This document shows, one piece after another, positions 1 to 7,653 of a stretch of DNA of 64,000 nucleotides. The notes beneath the pieces were generated by a model that saw only the letters and a program-made list of their open reading frames with translations, was not told where the DNA came from and searched no databases. Each line of letters begins with the position of its first letter. Position 1 is the stretch's first letter. The translations under genes were made by a program, and so were the position numbers. The DNA comes from Planctomycetota bacterium (lineage in GTDB: Bacteria; Planctomycetota; J058), in the NCBI GenBank assembly GCA_019636275.1, contig JAHBXY010000007.1, positions 37,334-101,333 on the forward strand. The letters run 5' to 3'.

Positions 1-344
1 GCGGCGTCGATCGTGACGACCTTGCCGTTGTCGGGGAGCCCCTGCGCGCTGGCGACCGTGTGCGCCACGGCCTCGTTCACGTCGCCGTCGTACTGCGACC
101 AGCACACCCACAGCGTGCCCTGGGGCGTGAGGCGCGCCTTGGCCTTGGCGAACTTGTCCTCGAGCTCGGCGCGCGACGTCACGAACAGGAGCGCCACCGC
201 GTAGGGGCCGAGGCCCAGCTTGGTGTCGACCCGGACCTCGTCGGGCATGTCGCCCAGCTCGACGTCCTCGGGCGCGCCGAGCGCCAGCACGCGGTTGCCC
301 TGCTTGATCCCCAGCTTGCGGGGGAGCGGAATCTCGATCGCCAT
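1..344 (-). CDS. DUF3052 family protein (C-terminus beyond window)
   Basis: The translation starts MAIEIPLPRKLGIKQGNRVL, continues with a GAPEDVELG segment, then VALLFVTSRAELEDKF and LWVCWSQYDGDVNE. This order (KKLGIK, LGAPE, hydrophobic strand with a TSRAELE motif, LWV.W) is typical of DUF3052, a small cytosolic family of unknown function. The ATG at 344 is preceded by GGAGGA with short spacing, and a TACGAT -10-like hexamer lies about 20 nt upstream. The C-terminus lies outside the window, so only about 114 residues are seen. No function can be given beyond the family. Confidence 0.8.
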   Translation of the reverse strand, partial: MAIEIPLPRKLGIKQGNRVLALGAPEDVELGDMPDEVRVDTKLGLGPYAVALLFVTSRAELEDKFAKAKARLTPQGTLWVCWSQYDGDVNEAVAHTVASAQGLPDNGKVVTIDA

Positions 345-364
345 GTATCCTCCGGAGGGGCAAG

Positions 365-370
365 ATCGTA
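365..370 (-). promoter_or_regulatory. -10-like TACGAT upstream of DUF3052 gene
   Basis: On the minus strand TACGAT lies 20 nt before the ATG at 344, with a GGAGGA ribosome-binding site between. The same TAnnnT class of hexamer recurs before many genes here. No good -35 was identified. Inference from sequence only. Confidence 0.35.
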
Positions 371-407
371 GCCGGGGAGGACGACATCGGCGACCGACAG
401 GCGCAGC

Positions 408-1478
408 TCAGGCCGCCGGGAGCGTGAACCAGAAGCGGCTCCCCTCGCCGGGCCGGCTCTCGACCCCGATCCGGCCGCCGTGCGCCTCGACGAAGGCGCG
501 GGAGATGAACAGGCCCAGGCCGTGGCCGTCCCCCCGCGTCACGCCGCGCTGGAAGAGGCGGGGCTCGAGCGCGGGCGCGACGCCCGGGCCGGTGTCGGTG
601 ACCTCCACGAGGACGTCGTCGCCGCGGCGGTGGGCGCCGACGGTCACCGCGCCGCCCGGCGGCGTGAACCTGACGGCGTTCGAGAGCAGGTTGCCGAGCA
701 CGCGCAGGACCCGCTCGCGGTCGCAGCGCGCGGCGAGCCCGGGCGCCATGGGCTCGGCGCTGGTCCGCACCCGCGCCGGCTCCGCCTCGGCCCGGACGGC
801 CTCGAGCGCCTCCTCGACGAGCGGCCGCGCGGGCTGCGCGGAGGGGTGGAGCGTCAGGCGGCCGGTCTCGATCTGCTCGGCGTCGAGCAGGTCCTGCACG
901 AGCGCGTCCATGCGCCGCGTCGCGCGCCGGATCGCCTCGGCGGCCCGCGCCAGGCCGTCCGCATCGCGCCCGACGGCCGCGCGGGCGGCGACGACCGCGC
1001 CCGCCGCGGCGATGGCCGCCAGGGGGTTGCGCAGGTCGTGGGACACGGCCGCGACCAGCGCCTCGCGCGCTGCGGCCAGGCGCCGGGCCTCCGCCAGGAG
1101 GCGAGCGTTGTCGGCGGCGAGGCGGGCCTGCTCGCCCAGGAGCGCCGCGAGCTGCGTGTTGAGCGCCAGCAGGCGCTCGGTCGCGTCGGCGTCCGTCGCC
1201 AGCGCGAGGACGAGGTGGCGCCCCGGGCCGAGGGGGAGGACGAGGAACGGCGCCCCGGGCGCGGACTCCCACACCCCGGGCCCCGGCGCCGCGAGCGCCG
1301 CCGCCAGCCGCGCGGCCGCGTCGAGCGGGAGCGCCGCCTCGAGCGGAGCGCCGGGCGCGGCGGCGGCGAAGCGGCGCCGGGCGGCCAGGTTGGCGGCCAC
1401 GACGCGACCGCCCTCGAGCTCGAGCGCGACCGCGTCGTGCCCGTCCGAGAGCACCACGGCGCGCAGCGCGTCGCTCAT
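408..1478 (-). CDS. Histidine kinase, third gene of the B12-sensor operon
   Basis: About 356 residues with no membrane segment, so a cytosolic sensor kinase. The N-terminal ~100 residues look like a degenerate PAS-type module (VVAANLAARRRF). A helical linker follows, then a DHp domain with H-box AVSHDLRNPLAAI and an ATPase domain with N-box NLLSNAVRFTPPGG, G1 DTGPGVAP, F-box RLFQRG and G2 GHGLGLFIS, so all catalytic boxes are present. The ATG at 1478 overlaps the stop of the cobalamin-binding gene by 4 bp (ATGA), so translation is probably coupled. The context suggests that the cobalamin protein is its input module. No response regulator is adjacent. Confidence 0.88.
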   Translation of the reverse strand: MSDALRAVVLSDGHDAVALELEGGRVVAANLAARRRFAAAAPGAPLEAALPLDAAARLAAALAAPGPGVWESAPGAPFLVLPLGPGRHLVLALATDADATERLLALNTQLAALLGEQARLAADNARLLAEARRLAAAREALVAAVSHDLRNPLAAIAAAGAVVAARAAVGRDADGLARAAEAIRRATRRMDALVQDLLDAEQIETGRLTLHPSAQPARPLVEEALEAVRAEAEPARVRTSAEPMAPGLAARCDRERVLRVLGNLLSNAVRFTPPGGAVTVGAHRRGDDVLVEVTDTGPGVAPALEPRLFQRGVTRGDGHGLGLFISRAFVEAHGGRIGVESRPGEGSRFWFTLPAA

Positions 1479-2488
1479 GGCTTCCACGCCCTGGCCAGGG
1501 CGACCGCCTCGGCCGCGCTGGCGGCCCAACCATCCGCTCCCAGGCGCGCCGCCGGGTCCGGCACCGCGCGCAGGGCCTGGCCGCCGACCAGGACCCGCGC
1601 CGCGGGGTGCTCCTCGCGCACGGCGCGCACGGCGCCGAGGAGGTCGCCGAGGTGCGTCGGCAGCGTGGCCGACAGGGCGACGACGACGGCCCCCTGCCGG
1701 CGTGCGAGGTCGCCCAGGCCGCGGGCGGGCGTGTCGGCGCCCAGGAAGCTGCTGCGCCAGCCGTCGAGGGCCAGGAGGTCGCTCAGGAGGCGCGCCCCGA
1801 GGTCGTGCCGCTCGCCGCCCACGCAGCAGACGAGCGCGGCCGGGCCCGGGGCGGGCCAGGGCAGGGCGGAGTAGAGCGCCGCGATCGCCACCTGCGCCGT
1901 GGCGGTCGCCAGGTGCTCGCCCGGCTCGGACAGCTCTCCGCGCAGCCAGCGCTCCCCCACCTCGTAGAGCGCCGGCCGGACGACCTGCTCGTAGAGGGCC
2001 GCCGGCCCGCGCGCGTCCAGGGCCGCGCGCGCCAGCGCCTGCGCCCGCGGGCCGTCGCCCGCCAGGCACGCGTCGAGGAAGGCGTCGGCCTCCGGGCCCG
2101 CGGGGAGGGCGGCGAGCGGCGCCTCGTCCCCGGCCGCCGCGGGCGCGATCGCGCGCGCGACCTCCGCGGCCGCCCCGGGCGGCAGGGCGGCGTCGACGAG
2201 GCGGCGCAGCAGGTCGAGGTGGGCGTCGAGGTGCGCGGGGTCGATCCCGCGGGCCGCGAGCAGCCGGCGCGCCCACGTCACGTAGTCGGCGAACACCGCC
2301 GGCTCGTCGAGGTCCACGGCGGCGGCGAGGACGCCGAGGTGGAAGCGCGCGTCCTCCCGGCAGCGGCGCTGCCCGGTCGGCCCGAAGCGCGCCCAGCGCT
2401 CGGGCCAGGCGCGCTGCTCCTCCGCCGAGACCGCGTCGACCAGGGCCTCCCGGGCATCGCGGAGGGCGCTGGCGGCCTCATGCGTCAC
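1475..2488 (-). CDS. CarH-like cobalamin-binding sensor protein without DNA-binding domain
   Basis: A 337-residue protein. Residues ~1-115 are a helical domain I do not recognise. Residues ~120-210 form a CarH/MetH-like cobalamin cap carrying W-x9-E-H (W181, E191, H192), a motif associated with AdoCbl photoreceptors. Residues ~217-330 are a B12-binding Rossmann domain with E226-x-H228-D-x-G231, ALSATLP and VGGQAL. His228 should be the lower axial ligand. There is no MerR helix-turn-helix, so output must go through a partner, most simply the histidine kinase whose start overlaps this stop. The residue after W181 is Leu, whereas Thermus CarH has the His that forms the bis-His photoproduct. Light or B12 sensing is inferred. 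Confidence 0.87.
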   Translation of the reverse strand: MTHEAASALRDAREALVDAVSAEEQRAWPERWARFGPTGQRRCREDARFHLGVLAAAVDLDEPAVFADYVTWARRLLAARGIDPAHLDAHLDLLRRLVDAALPPGAAAEVARAIAPAAAGDEAPLAALPAGPEADAFLDACLAGDGPRAQALARAALDARGPAALYEQVVRPALYEVGERWLRGELSEPGEHLATATAQVAIAALYSALPWPAPGPAALVCCVGGERHDLGARLLSDLLALDGWRSSFLGADTPARGLGDLARRQGAVVVALSATLPTHLGDLLGAVRAVREEHPAARVLVGGQALRAVPDPAARLGADGWAASAAEAVALARAWKP

Positions 2489-2775
2489 GTGGCGACGACC
2501 TCGAACGTGGCGAACGCCGCCTGCAGCTCCTCGCCCTCGGCGTGGGCCAGGCGGAAGTCCTCGGAGCGCAGGTAGGCCTTGAGGGCGGCGCGGTCGGTCC
2601 AGCGCGTGATGAGGAGGAACTCGGGCAGGGACCCCTGCCCCTCGAGCACCTCCAGGCCGAGGAAGCCCGGATGCCGGTCGACGCGCCGCCCGCGGGCGCG
2701 GAACCGCTCCACCAGGCCGGGGGCCTGCTCCCGCGGGACGCTGAACCGCGACACGGCCACGATCACGCGCTCCAT
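2485..2775 (-). CDS. Antibiotic biosynthesis monooxygenase (ABM) domain protein
   Basis: A 96-residue single-domain protein with the ABM/HmoA ferredoxin-like fold pattern: VIVAVSRFSVPREQAPGLVERF, then PGFLGLEVLEGQG, FLLITRWTDRAALKAYL and a C-terminal strand FEVVAT. Members include quinone-forming monooxygenases and haem-degrading enzymes, and many are uncharacterised dimers. It overlaps the cobalamin sensor gene by 4 bp and is first in the unit, so the three genes probably share one transcript. The ATG at 2775 has GGGGAAG immediately upstream. The substrate is unknown. Confidence 0.8.
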   Translation of the reverse strand: MERVIVAVSRFSVPREQAPGLVERFRARGRRVDRHPGFLGLEVLEGQGSLPEFLLITRWTDRAALKAYLRSEDFRLAHAEGEELQAAFATFEVVAT

Positions 2776-2825
2776 CTTCCCCGGACGCCCGCGCGGGTCA
2801 ATCGATCTGGCCCGCGGCCCGGCGC

Positions 2826-2854
2826 TTGACCGCCGCCCGGGCCGGCCCTAGAGT
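2826..2854 (+). promoter_or_regulatory. Sigma70-type promoter of the TetR-molybdohydroxylase operon
   Basis: TTGACC (2826-2831), a 17-bp spacer, then TAGAGT (2849-2854). The expected start point near 2861 is only a few bases before the ATG at 2866, and no Shine-Dalgarno sequence is present, so the transcript would be essentially leaderless. The palindromic operators begin 2 bp after the -10. Confidence 0.6.
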
Positions 2855-2855
2855 C

Positions 2856-2893
2856 GATTCGAACCATGGTTCGAATCTCGAACGGCCGTTCGA
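2856..2893. promoter_or_regulatory. Two tandem palindromic operators over the TetR start codon
   Basis: A 22-bp perfect palindrome (2856-2877, arms GATTCGAACCA/TGGTTCGAATC) contains the start codon at 2866-2868. It is followed without a gap by a second perfect palindrome, TCGAACGGCCGTTCGA (2878-2893). Both contain inverted TTCGAAC/TCGAACG half-sites. The position at the predicted transcription start and the first codons fits autorepression by the TetR protein encoded here. Binding itself is inferred. Confidence 0.65.
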
Positions 2894-3510
2894 AGACCAC
2901 CGGCGATGGCGCCGCCCGCGCCCGCGGGCCGCGGGCGGACCGCCGCTTCCGCGCGCGGCAGCGCGACATCCTGCGCGCCGCGGCGGCCGTGTTCCGCGAG
3001 AAGGGGTTCGAGGCCGCCGGCATGCGCGACATCGCGCTGGCGGCCGGCCTCTCGGCGGCGAACCTCTACTACTACTACGGCAGCAAGGACGAGCTCCTGT
3101 TCTCCTGCCAGGACCTGGCGCTCGACCGGCTGCTCGGGGCGGCGCGGGCGGCCGGCAAGGCCGCGGGCCCGGTCGCCGAGCGGCTGCGGCAGGTGATCGA
3201 CGTGCAGCTCCGCTGCATGCTCGAGGAGCTCGAGGGGGGCGCCGCGCACCTGGCGGTCGACGCCCTGCCCGCGCCGCTGCGCGCGCGCGTGGTGCGCAAG
3301 CGCGACCGCTACGAGCGGGCCCTGCGCGCGCTCGTGCGCGAGGGCGTGCGCGCGGGCGAGTTCGCCCCCTGCGACCCGACGCTCGTCACGCGCGCCATGC
3401 TCGGCGCGCTCAACTGGACCGCGCAGTGGTACCGCGCGGGCGGCCCGACGCCGCTCGACGCGCTCTGCGCCGGCTTCGCCGACTACCTGGTGAGAGGGCT
3501 CAGGCCATGA
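2866..3510 (+). CDS. TetR/AcrR family transcriptional regulator
   Basis: 214 residues. The N-terminal TetR helix-turn-helix is clear: RDILRAAAAVFREKGFEAAG, then MRDIALAAGLSAANLYYYYGSK. The C-terminal helical domain (EELEGGAAHLAVDALP, then RDRYERALRALVREGVRAGEF) resembles the TetR_C group common next to fatty-acid and aromatic-compound genes. The stop overlaps the next ATG by 4 bp, so it is co-transcribed with the molybdohydroxylase genes. Two palindromes over its start suggest autoregulated control of the whole operon, possibly with a CoA-ester ligand (inference). Confidence 0.9.
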   Translation: MVRISNGRSKTTGDGAARARGPRADRRFRARQRDILRAAAAVFREKGFEAAGMRDIALAAGLSAANLYYYYGSKDELLFSCQDLALDRLLGAARAAGKAAGPVAERLRQVIDVQLRCMLEELEGGAAHLAVDALPAPLRARVVRKRDRYERALRALVREGVRAGEFAPCDPTLVTRAMLGALNWTAQWYRAGGPTPLDALCAGFADYLVRGLRP

Positions 3511-4022
3511 TGGACATGCCGCCGAAGGAGCTGCACACGCTCCGCGTCAACGGCGAGGCGCTCGAGGTGGCCTTCTGGCCGCACCGCACGCTCCTCGAGG
3601 TCCTGCGCGAGGACGCGGGCCTGACCGGCACCAAGCACGGCTGCGAGCTGGGCGAGTGCGGCGCCTGCGCCGTCCTCGTCGACGGCAAGCCGGTGCTCTC
3701 CTGCCTGCAGCTCGCGGTCGAGTGCGTCGGGGGCCAGGAGGTCACGACCGTCGAGGGGCTCGCGCAGGACAACCGGCTGCACCCGCTGCAGGAGGCCTTC
3801 GCCGACCTGGGCGGCTCGCAGTGCGGCTACTGCACGCCGGGCTTCCTCGTCACGGCCAAGGCCTTCCTCGACGAGCGCCCGCGCCCGACGCGCGAGGAGC
3901 TGAAGGAGGCCCTCTCGGGGAACCTGTGCCGCTGCACGGGCTACCTGCAGATCTTCGAGGCGGTGGAGCAGGCGGCCGAGCGGATGGCCGAGGCCGGCCG
4001 CGCCGAGGAGCAGGGTCGATGA
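3507..4022 (+). CDS. 2Fe-2S subunit of a xanthine-dehydrogenase-family molybdoenzyme (HcrC-like)
   Basis: 171 residues with the classical two-cluster layout. A plant-type ferredoxin domain carries C46, C51, C54 and C66 (GCELGECGACAVLVDG). The all-helical domain carries C106, C109, C141 and C143 (CGYCTPG, NLCRCTGY). It passes electrons between the molybdenum subunit and the flavoprotein subunit. The start overlaps the TetR stop (ATGA) and the stop overlaps the large-subunit ATG. By itself the family does not fix the substrate; the flavoprotein subunit points to a 4-hydroxybenzoyl-CoA reductase type. Confidence 0.93.
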   Translation: MMDMPPKELHTLRVNGEALEVAFWPHRTLLEVLREDAGLTGTKHGCELGECGACAVLVDGKPVLSCLQLAVECVGGQEVTTVEGLAQDNRLHPLQEAFADLGGSQCGYCTPGFLVTAKAFLDERPRPTREELKEALSGNLCRCTGYLQIFEAVEQAAERMAEAGRAEEQGR

Positions 4023-6553
4023 GCCCGCAGGAGCACGAGGGCGGGTCGGCCGCGGGCCAGCACGCCGACGCCCACAAGGTCTCCCACACCCGCGGCGGCG
4101 GTCCCGGCGGCGCGTTCAACGTCGTCGGCAAGGCGCGGCGCCGCGTCGACGGCCGGGCCAAGGTCACCGGGCAGACGCGGTTCGCCGACGACCTCGTCCT
4201 GCCGCGCATGCTCTACATGAAGCTCCTGCGCTCGCCGCACCCGCACGCGCGGATCGTGAAGATCGACGCCTCGCGGGCGCTGGCCCACCCGAGCGTCAAG
4301 TGCGTGCTCACGGGCAAGGACGTGCCGATCCCCTACGGGATCCTGCCCGTGAGCCAGGACGAGCACGCGCTCTGCCTGGACAAGGTGCGCCACGTGGGTG
4401 ACCCGGTGGCGGCCGTGGTCGCGACCACCGAGGACGAGGCCGAGGCGGCGCTCGCGCTCGTCGACGTCGAGTACGAGCTCCTCGACACGATCGCCGACCC
4501 CGAGGATGCGCTGAGCAAGCCCGAGCCGCGGATCCACGACTACGGCGACGACGGCAACGTGCACAAGCGCGTGGCCTTCGAGTTCGGCGACGTCGAGGCG
4601 GGGCTGGCCGCGTCCGACCGCGTGTTCGAGGACGTGCTCTTCTTCGAGGGCAACACGCACCTGCCGATCGAGCAGCACGCGACGCTGGCGGCCGTCGACG
4701 AGAACGGGCGCGTCGTCGTCTACTCGTCGACGCAGACGCCGCACTACCTGCACCGCGCGCTGGTCAAGGCGCTCGGCCTCCCGGGCGCGCGGATCCGCGT
4801 GATCGCCACGCCCAACGGCGGCGGCTTCGGCGGCAAGAGCGACCCCTTCAACCACGAGGTCGCCGCGGCCAAGGCGGCGCTCGTCACCGGCCGGCCGGTG
4901 AAGGTCTCGCTCAACCGCGAGGAGGTCTTCTACTGCCACCGCGGCCGCCACCCCGTGCTCATGCGCTTCCGCACGGGCGTGAGCCACGAGGGCAAGCTGC
5001 AGGCCATGTCGCTCGAGACGCTCCTCGACGGCGGCGCCTACGGCAGCTATGGCGTGGCGTCGACCTTCTACACGGGGGCGCTCCAGACGGTCACCTACCA
5101 GGTGCCGCGCTACGCCTTCCGCGGCTGCCGCACGTTCACCAACAAGCCTGCCTGCGGCCCCAAGCGCGGGCACGGCACGGTCCAGCCGCGGTTCGGGCAG
5201 GAGGTGCAGCTCGACAAGATCGCCGTCGCGCTGGGCAAGGACCCGGCCGATCTTCGGCTCATGCAGCTCGCGCAGGCGGGCGACCTCACGGCGAACTACC
5301 TGAAGCTGGGCACTATCGGCCTGCGCGAGTGCATCGAGAAGGTCGTCGAGGGCTCGGGCTGGCGCGACAAGTGGCAGAAGCTGCCCTACGGCAAGGGCGT
5401 CGGGCTCGCCTGCTCGAGCTACCTGTGCGGCGCCGGGCTGCCGATCTACTGGAACGACATGCCGCACTCGGGCGTGCAGCTCAGGCTCGACCGCATGGGC
5501 GGCGTGACCTGCTTCTGCGGCGCGACCGAGATCGGCCAGGGCTCGGACGACGTCCTCGCCAACATGGTGGCGGAGGTGCTCGGGATCGACCCGGCCGACG
5601 TGCAGCTCGTCACCGGCCAGACCGACGTCACGCCGATCGACCTCGGCAGCTACTCGAGCCGCGTGACGATGATGGCCGGCAACGCGGCGATCCAGGCGGC
5701 CGAGCGCGCGCGCGACCTGATCGCCGGCCCGGCGGCGAAGAAGCTGGGGATCCCGCGCGACCGCGTCGCCTTCCAGGACCGGCGTGTGTTCGACGTCGAG
5801 GACCCGTCGAAGGGCCTGACCTTCGAGGAGGCGATCGTCGTCGCCGAGGCGGAGCACGGCACGCTGGGCACGGTCGGCTCCTACAAGCCGCCGCAGTCGC
5901 CGGCGAAGTTCAAGGGCGGCGGCGTCGGGCCGAGCCCGACCTACTCCTACAGCGCGGCGGTGGTCGAGGTCGAGGTCGACCCGGCGACCGGCTGGATCCA
6001 CGTGGAGAAGATCTGGATCGCCCACGACATCGGCCGCGCCCTCAACCCGGTGCTCGCGAGAGGGCAGGTCGAAGGCAGCGTCTACATGGGCCTCGGCGAG
6101 GCGCTCTACGAGGAGAGCGCCTTCCGGCGCCTGCCGCAGAAGCTCAGCCGGGCCAACGTGCACAAGTTCCCCAGCATGCTCGAGTACAAGAGCCCCACCA
6201 CGCTCGACATGCCGGAGGTCGTCACCTACATCGTCGAGGACCCCGACGCCCAGGGCCCGTTCGGCGCCAAGGAGGTCGGCCAGGGGCCGCTCCTGCCGAT
6301 CATGCCGGCCGTCGCCAACGCGGTGTTCGATGCCGTCGGCGTGCGCGTCGACCGCTGCCCGATCACGCCCGAGGACGTGCTGCGGGCGCTCGACGACAAG
6401 GCCAAGGGCGGCGCCGGCCGCGTGGGCCCGGCGGCGTTCCCGGCGATCGGCTGGCCCGAGCCGCTCAAGGTCCCGCCGCCCTGGGAGGGCGGCGACGGCA
6501 CGGCGGTCAACCAGAAGCCGCGCCGCTCCAGGCCCGCCGCGGCGGGGAAGTAG
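4019..6553 (+). CDS. Molybdopterin-binding catalytic subunit (HcrA-like)
   Basis: 844 residues, a xanthine oxidase large-subunit homologue. An N-terminal Ald_Xan_dh domain begins GKARRRVDGRAKVTGQTRFA. The molybdopterin-binding part contains GGGFGGKSDPF, GCRTFTNKPACGPKRGHG, TEIGQGSDDVLANMVAEVLG and, near the end, GPFGAKEVGQGP with the Glu typical of the active site. The charged, Gly/His-rich N-terminal ~35 residues are extra relative to many homologues. It lies between and overlaps or abuts the 2Fe-2S and FAD subunit genes, so the three form one complex. Assignment to 4-hydroxybenzoyl-CoA reductase rests on similarity plus the 4Fe-4S-type partner; other substrates are possible. Confidence 0.9.
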   Translation: MSPQEHEGGSAAGQHADAHKVSHTRGGGPGGAFNVVGKARRRVDGRAKVTGQTRFADDLVLPRMLYMKLLRSPHPHARIVKIDASRALAHPSVKCVLTGKDVPIPYGILPVSQDEHALCLDKVRHVGDPVAAVVATTEDEAEAALALVDVEYELLDTIADPEDALSKPEPRIHDYGDDGNVHKRVAFEFGDVEAGLAASDRVFEDVLFFEGNTHLPIEQHATLAAVDENGRVVVYSSTQTPHYLHRALVKALGLPGARIRVIATPNGGGFGGKSDPFNHEVAAAKAALVTGRPVKVSLNREEVFYCHRGRHPVLMRFRTGVSHEGKLQAMSLETLLDGGAYGSYGVASTFYTGALQTVTYQVPRYAFRGCRTFTNKPACGPKRGHGTVQPRFGQEVQLDKIAVALGKDPADLRLMQLAQAGDLTANYLKLGTIGLRECIEKVVEGSGWRDKWQKLPYGKGVGLACSSYLCGAGLPIYWNDMPHSGVQLRLDRMGGVTCFCGATEIGQGSDDVLANMVAEVLGIDPADVQLVTGQTDVTPIDLGSYSSRVTMMAGNAAIQAAERARDLIAGPAAKKLGIPRDRVAFQDRRVFDVEDPSKGLTFEEAIVVAEAEHGTLGTVGSYKPPQSPAKFKGGGVGPSPTYSYSAAVVEVEVDPATGWIHVEKIWIAHDIGRALNPVLARGQVEGSVYMGLGEALYEESAFRRLPQKLSRANVHKFPSMLEYKSPTTLDMPEVVTYIVEDPDAQGPFGAKEVGQGPLLPIMPAVANAVFDAVGVRVDRCPITPEDVLRALDDKAKGGAGRVGPAAFPAIGWPEPLKVPPPWEGGDGTAVNQKPRRSRPAAAGK

Positions 6554-6561
6554 GTGCGCCG

Positions 6562-7632
6562 ATGATGCGCGTCCCTCCGTTCAAGTACGTCGCCCCGAAG
6601 ACGATCGCCGAGGCCGCCCGGGCCCTGCGCGACGCGGGCCCCGAGGGCATGCTCCTGGCCGGCGGCACGGACCTCTTGCCGAACATGAAGCGGCGCCAGC
6701 AGACGCCGAAGGTCGTGATCGGCCTCTCGGCCGTCAAGGACCTGCGCGCGTCGCTCCGCGGGGCCGACGGCGCGGTCACGCTGGGCGCGGGCCTGTCGCT
6801 CACCGACACGGCGCGGAGCCCGCTCGTGGCCGACGCGGCCTACCGGGCGCTCACGACCGCCGCCTCGAAGGTCGCCACGCCGCACATCCAGGCCATGGGC
6901 ACGCTCGGCGGCAACCTGTGCCTGGACACCCGCTGCAACTACTACGACCAGAACCACGAGTGGCGCCAGGCGATCGACTTCTGCAAGAAGGCGCCGGGCC
7001 CGCACGGGACGGCGCAGCGCGAGGTCACGCACGGCACCTGCTGGGTGGCGCCCGGGAGCCCGCGCTGCTGGGCGGTGTCGTCGACGGACACCGCGCCGGC
7101 GCTGGTCGCCCTCGGGGCCGAGGTCACGCTCGTCTCGGCGGACGGCGAGCGGCGGGTCCCGGTGCTCTCGCTCTACAAGAACGACGGCATGGACTACCTG
7201 GCGGGCAAGCGCCGCGACGAGGTGCTCACCGCCGTGCACGTCCCGGCGCTCGTCGGCTGGCGCAGCACCTACTGGAAGCTGCGCCGCCGCGGCTCGTTCG
7301 ACTTCCCCGTCCTCTCGGTGGCCGCGGCCCTGCGCCTCGGCCCCGGCGGCGTGGTCGAGGGCGCGCGCGTGACGCTGGGCTCGGTCGCCTCCTGCCCGCT
7401 CGAGGTCACGACCGACGCGCTGGTCGGCCGCCCGCTCACCGACGAGGCGATCGCCGCCTTCGCCGACCACGCCGCCAAGCCGGCGCGGCCGCTCGACAAC
7501 ACCGACTACCACCTCTCGTGGCGCAAGCGCGTCGTGCGCGAGTACGTCGTCGGCGCCCTGCGCGAGCTGCGCGGCGACCCGCCCGGCCTCCTGGCGCGCA
7601 GCGCGGCGCGGGTGCTGCCGGTCCTCGCCTAG
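6562..7632 (+). CDS. FAD- and 4Fe-4S-binding subunit (HcrB-like)
   Basis: 356 residues. An N-terminal FAD_binding_5 domain carries LLAGGTDLLPNMK and TLGGNLCLDTRC, with a CO_deh_flav_C domain at the C-terminus. An insertion holds C125-x15-C141 and C160-x8-C169. Those spacings match the four cysteines that bind the extra [4Fe-4S] cluster in Thauera aromatica 4-hydroxybenzoyl-CoA reductase beta; the middle loop is longer here. Ordinary xanthine dehydrogenases lack this insert. The gene starts 8 bp after the large subunit. It probably takes electrons from a ferredoxin-like donor for reductive dehydroxylation, as in anaerobic aromatic metabolism (inference). Confidence 0.9.
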   Translation: MMRVPPFKYVAPKTIAEAARALRDAGPEGMLLAGGTDLLPNMKRRQQTPKVVIGLSAVKDLRASLRGADGAVTLGAGLSLTDTARSPLVADAAYRALTTAASKVATPHIQAMGTLGGNLCLDTRCNYYDQNHEWRQAIDFCKKAPGPHGTAQREVTHGTCWVAPGSPRCWAVSSTDTAPALVALGAEVTLVSADGERRVPVLSLYKNDGMDYLAGKRRDEVLTAVHVPALVGWRSTYWKLRRRGSFDFPVLSVAAALRLGPGGVVEGARVTLGSVASCPLEVTTDALVGRPLTDEAIAAFADHAAKPARPLDNTDYHLSWRKRVVREYVVGALRELRGDPPGLLARSAARVLPVLA

Positions 7633-7653
7633 CCTGCCCTGGAGGCCTGGCGC

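Noticed and set aside
2856..2877. tRNA T-loop-like strings GGTTCGAATC and GATTCGAACC, suggesting tRNA genes or an attachment site
   Set aside because: They are the two halves of one palindrome; no T-stem, acceptor stem or anticodon arm can be built on either side.
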